From NCBI GenBank assembly GCA_017503645.1, contig JAFVSR010000005.1, positions 1 to 58,493 on the forward strand: a stretch of DNA of 58,493 bases. Direction: 5' to 3'. Origin of the DNA: Bacteroidaceae bacterium. Its GTDB lineage: Bacteria > Bacteroidota > Bacteroidia > Bacteroidales > Bacteroidaceae. Under the pieces are notes generated by a model. It saw only the letters and a list, made by a program, of their open reading frames with translations. It was not told the DNA's origin and ran no database searches. Both the position numbers and the translations under genes were made by a program. Shown piece after piece: positions 55,511-58,493 of this stretch; the stretch's first letter is position 1; each line of letters opens with the position of its first letter.

Positions 55511-56503
55511 ATGCAGTATTTGACTAACGAGAAATTGACAATTGTTGGTGCCGGTGGTATGATTGGCTCTAATATGGTACAGTGCGCTCTTATGTTGGGC
55601 CTTACCCCCAACATCTGTTTGTATGATATCTTTGAGCCCGGCGTGCACGGTGTTGCCGACGAGATGGCTCACTGCGGTTTCCCCGGTGCCAATATCACTT
55701 GGACAACAAACCCCGAGGAGGCTTTCACAGGTGCTAAATATATAGTATCTTCGGGTGGTGCTCCCCGTAAGGAGGGTATGACACGTGAGGATTTGTTGAA
55801 GGGTAACTGTCAGATTGCAGCCGAGTTCGGCGATTTCATCAAAAAGTATTGCCCCGATGTAAAACACGTTGTTGTAATCTTCAACCCTGCTGATGTAACT
55901 GCTCTCACAGCACTCATTCACTCAGGCTTGAAACCCAATCAGTTGACATCGCTCGCAGCTCTCGACTCTACTCGTTTGCAGCAGGCTCTTGCCAAGGAGT
56001 TTGGCGTTCAGCAGGATAAGGTTACAGGTGCTAACACCTATGGTGGCCACGGCGAGCAGATGGCAGTATTCGCTTCTCAGGTAAAAATCGACGGCAAACC
56101 TTTGGCCGAGATGGGCTTGAGCGAGGAGCGTTGGGCCGAGATTAAGCACAACACCGTGCAGGGTGGTTCAAACATCATCAAGCTTCGTGGTCGTTCATCA
56201 TTCCAGAGCCCCTCTTACTGCGCTATCAAGATGATTGAGGCAGCTATGGGTGGCGCGCCCTACACTTTGCCCGCAGGTTGCTATGTGAACAACGCGGAAC
56301 TTGGTTACAAGAATGTAATGATGGCTATGCCCACAACCATCGATGCCGATGGCGTTCACTATGTTGCACCCACAGGTACAGCCGAGGAGATGGCAGCATT
56401 GCAGTCGTCGGTAGAGCACTTGGGCAAGATGCGCGATGAGATTATTGCTCTTGGCATTATTCCCGCGGTAGAGGAGTGGAATACTCTTAATCCCAACCTC
56501 TGA
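55511..56503 (+). CDS. mdh: Malate dehydrogenase (NAD)
   Basis: A 330-residue NAD-dependent dehydrogenase interconverting malate and oxaloacetate, used reductively in the succinate/propionate fermentation of Bacteroidales. The NAD loop GAGGMIGS is at 13-20 and the catalytic His180 lies in NTYGGHGEQ. The substrate-binding arginine region (SGGAPRKEGMTRED) is near 80-93. Codon bias is strong (GCT, AAG), consistent with a fermentation enzyme made in quantity. It is monocistronic, with a good terminator. Confidence 0.94.
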   Translation: MQYLTNEKLTIVGAGGMIGSNMVQCALMLGLTPNICLYDIFEPGVHGVADEMAHCGFPGANITWTTNPEEAFTGAKYIVSSGGAPRKEGMTREDLLKGNCQIAAEFGDFIKKYCPDVKHVVVIFNPADVTALTALIHSGLKPNQLTSLAALDSTRLQQALAKEFGVQQDKVTGANTYGGHGEQMAVFASQVKIDGKPLAEMGLSEERWAEIKHNTVQGGSNIIKLRGRSSFQSPSYCAIKMIEAAMGGAPYTLPAGCYVNNAELGYKNVMMAMPTTIDADGVHYVAPTGTAEEMAALQSSVEHLGKMRDEIIALGIIPAVEEWNTLNPNL

Positions 56504-56522
56504 TTCGGGTTTATATAATATA

Positions 56523-56566
56523 AATAAGGTGGCAAGGGTGTTTTACTCCTTGCTACCTTATTTTTT
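56523..56566 (+). terminator. Terminator of mdh
   Basis: A 15-bp stem with one G-T pair (56523-56537 with 56548-56562) and six T residues (56561-56566). Confidence 0.9.
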
Positions 56567-56588
56567 GAGCAAAAAAGTGGTTAAAAGT

Positions 56589-56619
56589 TTTGCCATTTGA
56601 GAAAATGTACCTACTTTTG
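56589..56619 (+). promoter_or_regulatory. Promoter of rpsU
   Basis: TTTG at 56589-56592, 19 bases, TACTTTTG at 56612-56619. Start near 56626, about 46 bases before the gene. Confidence 0.8.
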
Positions 56620-56671
56620 CGCCACATTTTGTTCAATTGATAATAATATAAACTAAAAATATAAATAGGAA

Positions 56672-56863
56672 ATGATTGTAGTACCTGTTAAAGAGGGCGA
56701 AAACATTGAGAGAGCTCTCAAAAAATTCAAGAGAAAATTCGAGAAAACCGGTGTAGTTAAGGAGTTGCGCGCTCGTCAGCAGTTTGACAAGCCTTCAGTA
56801 CTCAAGAGATTGAAGATGGAGCACGCTATCTACGTTCAGAAGCTTCGCGACAGCGAGGAATAA
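56672..56863 (+). CDS. rpsU: 30S ribosomal protein S21 (bS21)
   Basis: A 63-residue basic protein of the small subunit that lies near the 3' end of 16S rRNA. It begins IVVPVKEGENIERALKKFKR, the usual Bacteroidota form, and ends with a short charged tail. In this phylum bS21 helps hide the anti-Shine-Dalgarno sequence, which fits the general lack of such sites in this window. xerC follows after 81 bases, across a large hairpin, so read-through into xerC is possible. Confidence 0.96.
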   Translation: MIVVPVKEGENIERALKKFKRKFEKTGVVKELRARQQFDKPSVLKRLKMEHAIYVQKLRDSEE

Positions 56864-56904
56864 AAAACTTGCACCTTTTCTTGTTTTTTAGATTATTCTG
56901 ATAT

Positions 56905-56946
56905 ATATTCGTTGCCGTAAGATTTAGTTCTTGCGGCAACGAATAT
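56905..56946 (+). promoter_or_regulatory. Hairpin covering the xerC start codon
   Basis: An 18-bp stem (56905-56922 with 56929-56946; one G-T pair) with a six-base loop. The first two bases of the xerC ATG (56945-56947) are the end of the right arm. No T run follows, so it is not a normal terminator. It probably limits xerC translation or marks RNA processing. Confidence 0.55.
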
Positions 56947-57835
56947 GTTTATAGACTCTTTCATAAAGCACCTGAAGAACGAGAGGAACTACTCGTTGCA
57001 TACGCTCAGGGCGTATGCGGGTGATCTTCGTGCTTTTGAGGAGTATTTACGCGGTATCGAGGAGACGCTCTCTGTGGCCGATGCCGACGTTGATATGTTG
57101 CGTTTGTGGGTGGCTTCTCTTATGGATAGGGGTTGCGCGGCAAGTTCGGTTTGTAGAAAACTGAGCTCGTTGCGCTCTTTTTATGCCTATATGCGTGCGG
57201 CGGGTGCTGCCGGTGATAACCCTGCAACTGCGCTTCGGGGGCCAAAGTGCCGTAAGGCGTTGCCGGTCTTTATAAAAGAGGAGGAGATTGACCGCTTGAT
57301 AGATGAGATGCCGTTTGGCGAGGGCTTCGCTGCCTGCCGCGACAGAGCTATGATACTATGTTTCTATGAGACCGGCGTGCGCTTGTCTGAGCTTGTGGGG
57401 CTGGATTTGGGCAGTGTCGATTTGCAGCAGGGGCAATTGAGAGTTTTGGGTAAACGTAACAAGGAGCGTATAATCCCCTTTGCGGGGGAACTGCGCGGTG
57501 AATTGGAATATTATCTTTCCGAGCGGGCCAAGGTGGCAGCTCCGGGTGAGCAGGCGCTCTTTGTGACAATGGCCGGCACACGTGTGAATCAGCAGCAGGT
57601 GTATCGTGTGGTCAACAAGAGATTGTCGGCTGTTACCTCTGCGGCAAAAAAGAGCCCCCATACATTGCGCCACAGTTTTGCAACGGCGATGCTCAATAAC
57701 GACGCCGAGCTTATGGCGGTTAAGGAACTACTGGGGCACGAGCGGCTGGCTACCACCGAAATTTACACGCATTTAACCTTTGAGGAACTTAAACGTTTTT
57801 ATGATAAGGCTCACCCAAGAGCCGGTAATAACTAA
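56945..57835 (+). CDS. xerC: Tyrosine recombinase XerC
   Basis: A 296-residue site-specific recombinase that, with XerD, resolves chromosome dimers at dif. The N-terminal SAM-like core-binding domain (about 1-85) is followed by the catalytic domain with Arg146, a Lys near 170, His239, Arg242, His265 and the nucleophile Tyr274 in TTEIYTHL. It is a housekeeping Xer by its place before hpf and the tRNA-tuf region, not a phage integrase. Its start codon lies in a hairpin. XerC and XerD are not separable by sight alone. Confidence 0.9.
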   Translation: MFIDSFIKHLKNERNYSLHTLRAYAGDLRAFEEYLRGIEETLSVADADVDMLRLWVASLMDRGCAASSVCRKLSSLRSFYAYMRAAGAAGDNPATALRGPKCRKALPVFIKEEEIDRLIDEMPFGEGFAACRDRAMILCFYETGVRLSELVGLDLGSVDLQQGQLRVLGKRNKERIIPFAGELRGELEYYLSERAKVAAPGEQALFVTMAGTRVNQQQVYRVVNKRLSAVTSAAKKSPHTLRHSFATAMLNNDAELMAVKELLGHERLATTEIYTHLTFEELKRFYDKAHPRAGNN

Positions 57836-57840
57836 ATAAT

Positions 57841-57846
57841 AGGAGG
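57841..57846 (+). promoter_or_regulatory. Perfect Shine-Dalgarno site of hpf
   Basis: AGGAGG seven bases before the hpf ATG. Nearly all other genes in the window lack such a site, so it is unusual here. Confidence 0.7.
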
Positions 57847-57853
57847 ATTTATT

Positions 57854-58147
57854 ATGGAGACAAGAATTCAATCAGTTCATTTTGATGCATCGACACAATT
57901 GTTGGAGTATGTAGAGAAGAAGGTTGCCAAAATAGAAAAATTGTGCGAAGGGGCTACATCGCTGGAGGTGACAATGAAATTGATAAAGCCCGAAACGGCA
58001 ATGAACAAAGAGGTGGCGCTGCGTCTTTCTTCCGGCCTGGGCGATATGTTCGCATCCAAAACTTCCGACACTTTTGAGGACGCTTTGCTCGTGGCAATCG
58101 ATGCTTTGAAGGCGCAAATCGAGAAAAAACGCGAAAAAATGAAGTAA
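57854..58147 (+). CDS. hpf: Ribosome hibernation promoting factor (HPF/RaiA family)
   Basis: A 97-residue short-form HPF/YfiA protein. It binds the decoding and tRNA sites of the 30S subunit and silences ribosomes in stationary phase. The beta-alpha-beta fold opens IQSVHFDASTQLLEYVEKK and ends in a Lys/Arg-rich helix. There is no long C-terminal dimerisation domain. It lies 18 bases after xerC and just before the tRNA operon, a conserved position in Bacteroidota. Confidence 0.92.
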   Translation: METRIQSVHFDASTQLLEYVEKKVAKIEKLCEGATSLEVTMKLIKPETAMNKEVALRLSSGLGDMFASKTSDTFEDALLVAIDALKAQIEKKREKMK

Positions 58148-58172
58148 AACAAGAAAAAAACACAGAAAATGT

Positions 58173-58202
58173 TTTGTGATTAAAAAAAAACTCGTACATT
58201 TG
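58173..58202 (+). promoter_or_regulatory. Promoter of the tRNA-Thr-tRNA-Tyr operon
   Basis: TTTG at 58173-58176, 18 bases, TACATTTG at 58195-58202. It reads into the tRNA cluster that in related genomes continues to tuf. Confidence 0.8.
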
Positions 58203-58242
58203 CACTCGCTTTACAACGGTAACAGCGCTGCAAATGTACAAT

Positions 58243-58316
58243 GCCTCTTTAGCTCAGTTGGCCAGAGCACGTGATTTGTAATCTCGGGGTCGTTGGTTCG
58301 AATCCGACAAGAGGCT
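58243..58316 (+). tRNA. tRNA-Thr (TGT)
   Basis: A 74-base cloverleaf: acceptor GCCTCTT with AAGAGGC and discriminator T58316; anticodon loop TTTGTAA carrying TGT (58277-58279). The anticodon stem CGTGA/TCTCG has a T-T mismatch in the middle. The CCA end is not encoded. Confidence 0.95.
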
Positions 58317-58374
58317 CAAACAAAAGCGCGTTAGTTGAAAGCTGTCGCAAATGCGTTTTCTGAAATAGTGACAA

Positions 58375-58457
58375 GGGCAAATTCCAGAGTGGCCAAATGG
58401 GGCAGACTGTAAATCTGCTGTCTTTCGACTTCGGTGGTTCGAATCCATCTTTGCCCA
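58375..58457 (+). tRNA. tRNA-Tyr (GTA)
   Basis: An 83-base tRNA with the long variable arm of tyrosine tRNAs. Acceptor GGGCAAA with TTTGCCC and discriminator A58457; anticodon loop CTGTAAA with GTA at 58409-58411. It is 58 bases after tRNA-Thr and in the same unit. CCA is not encoded. Confidence 0.96.
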
Positions 58458-58493
58458 CAATGTGTTGAAAAAGAGAATGCAAACCAGCCTTGA

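Noticed and set aside
56945-57835. XerC as a phage or island integrase
   Set aside because: Neighbours (rpsU, hpf, tRNA-Thr/Tyr) are the conserved chromosomal setting and no mobile genes or attachment repeats are seen.

Overview
The window is a 58.5 kb stretch of core chromosome from a member of the Bacteroidales (Bacteroidota). The evidence is in the sequence: a fused SecDF, an OmpA-type porin, OstA/SurA genes and the xerC-hpf-tRNA-Thr-tRNA-Tyr order; promoters of the phylum's own type (TTTG about 20 bases before TAnnTTTG) in front of most transcription units; and few Shine-Dalgarno sequences. An operon for aromatic 2-oxoacid oxidation points to an anaerobe of the gut or rumen type. No phage, transposase, plasmid gene or CRISPR array was seen.

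Layout: 1-523, a possible structured RNA ending in a strong terminator. 524-1690, orphan histidine kinase. 1895-4990, DUF177-rpmF and era-der (ribosome assembly). 5148-10467, iorA-iorB-paaK-ACT-paaK, an arylpyruvate/arylacetyl-CoA operon. 10582-13096, mlaF-mlaE (minus strand) divergent from lptB. 13323-16597, tig-clpP-clpX. 16825-28091, recQ-guaB followed by two foldase-like proteins, surA, an OstA-like protein, a small membrane protein and mutL. 28349-29798, ompA and tRNA-Val. 30063-35139, purB, an rRNA pseudouridine synthase, asnS and manC. 35191-36168, lytic transglycosylase. 36599-40821, an rRNA methyltransferase, purD and two membrane proteins. 40837-44063, argS-rnhA-radical SAM (minus). 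44354-45920, two overlapping rhomboid proteases. 46311-49277, secDF. 49355-52369, 7TM-HD protein and a short DUF2851 protein (minus). 52643-55397, gltX-waaA. 55511-58457, mdh, rpsU, xerC, hpf, tRNA-Thr and tRNA-Tyr.

The genes combine into a few working modules: ribosome assembly and translation (rpmF, era, der, rlmL, rluB type, rpsU, hpf, asnS, argS, gltX, tRNAs); envelope building and quality control (surA, foldases, OstA-like, lptB, waaA, mlaE/F, ompA, rhomboids, secDF, transglycosylase); protein turnover (tig, clpP, clpX); purine synthesis (guaB, purB, purD); and aromatic acid metabolism (ior/paaK).

The most unusual signals are not genes. The palindrome CATG is almost absent: two copies were found by eye in 58 kb where roughly 200 are expected. 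GATC is also scarce. A modular intergenic repeat occurs twice complete (10471-10586 and 45944-46131), and one of its modules occurs separately near 36419. The xerC start codon lies inside an 18-bp hairpin. Several leaders (purB, gltX, ompA) look structured. Some proteins depart from family norms: MutL without its endonuclease motif, IorA without ferredoxin domains, and DUF2851 without its N-terminus.
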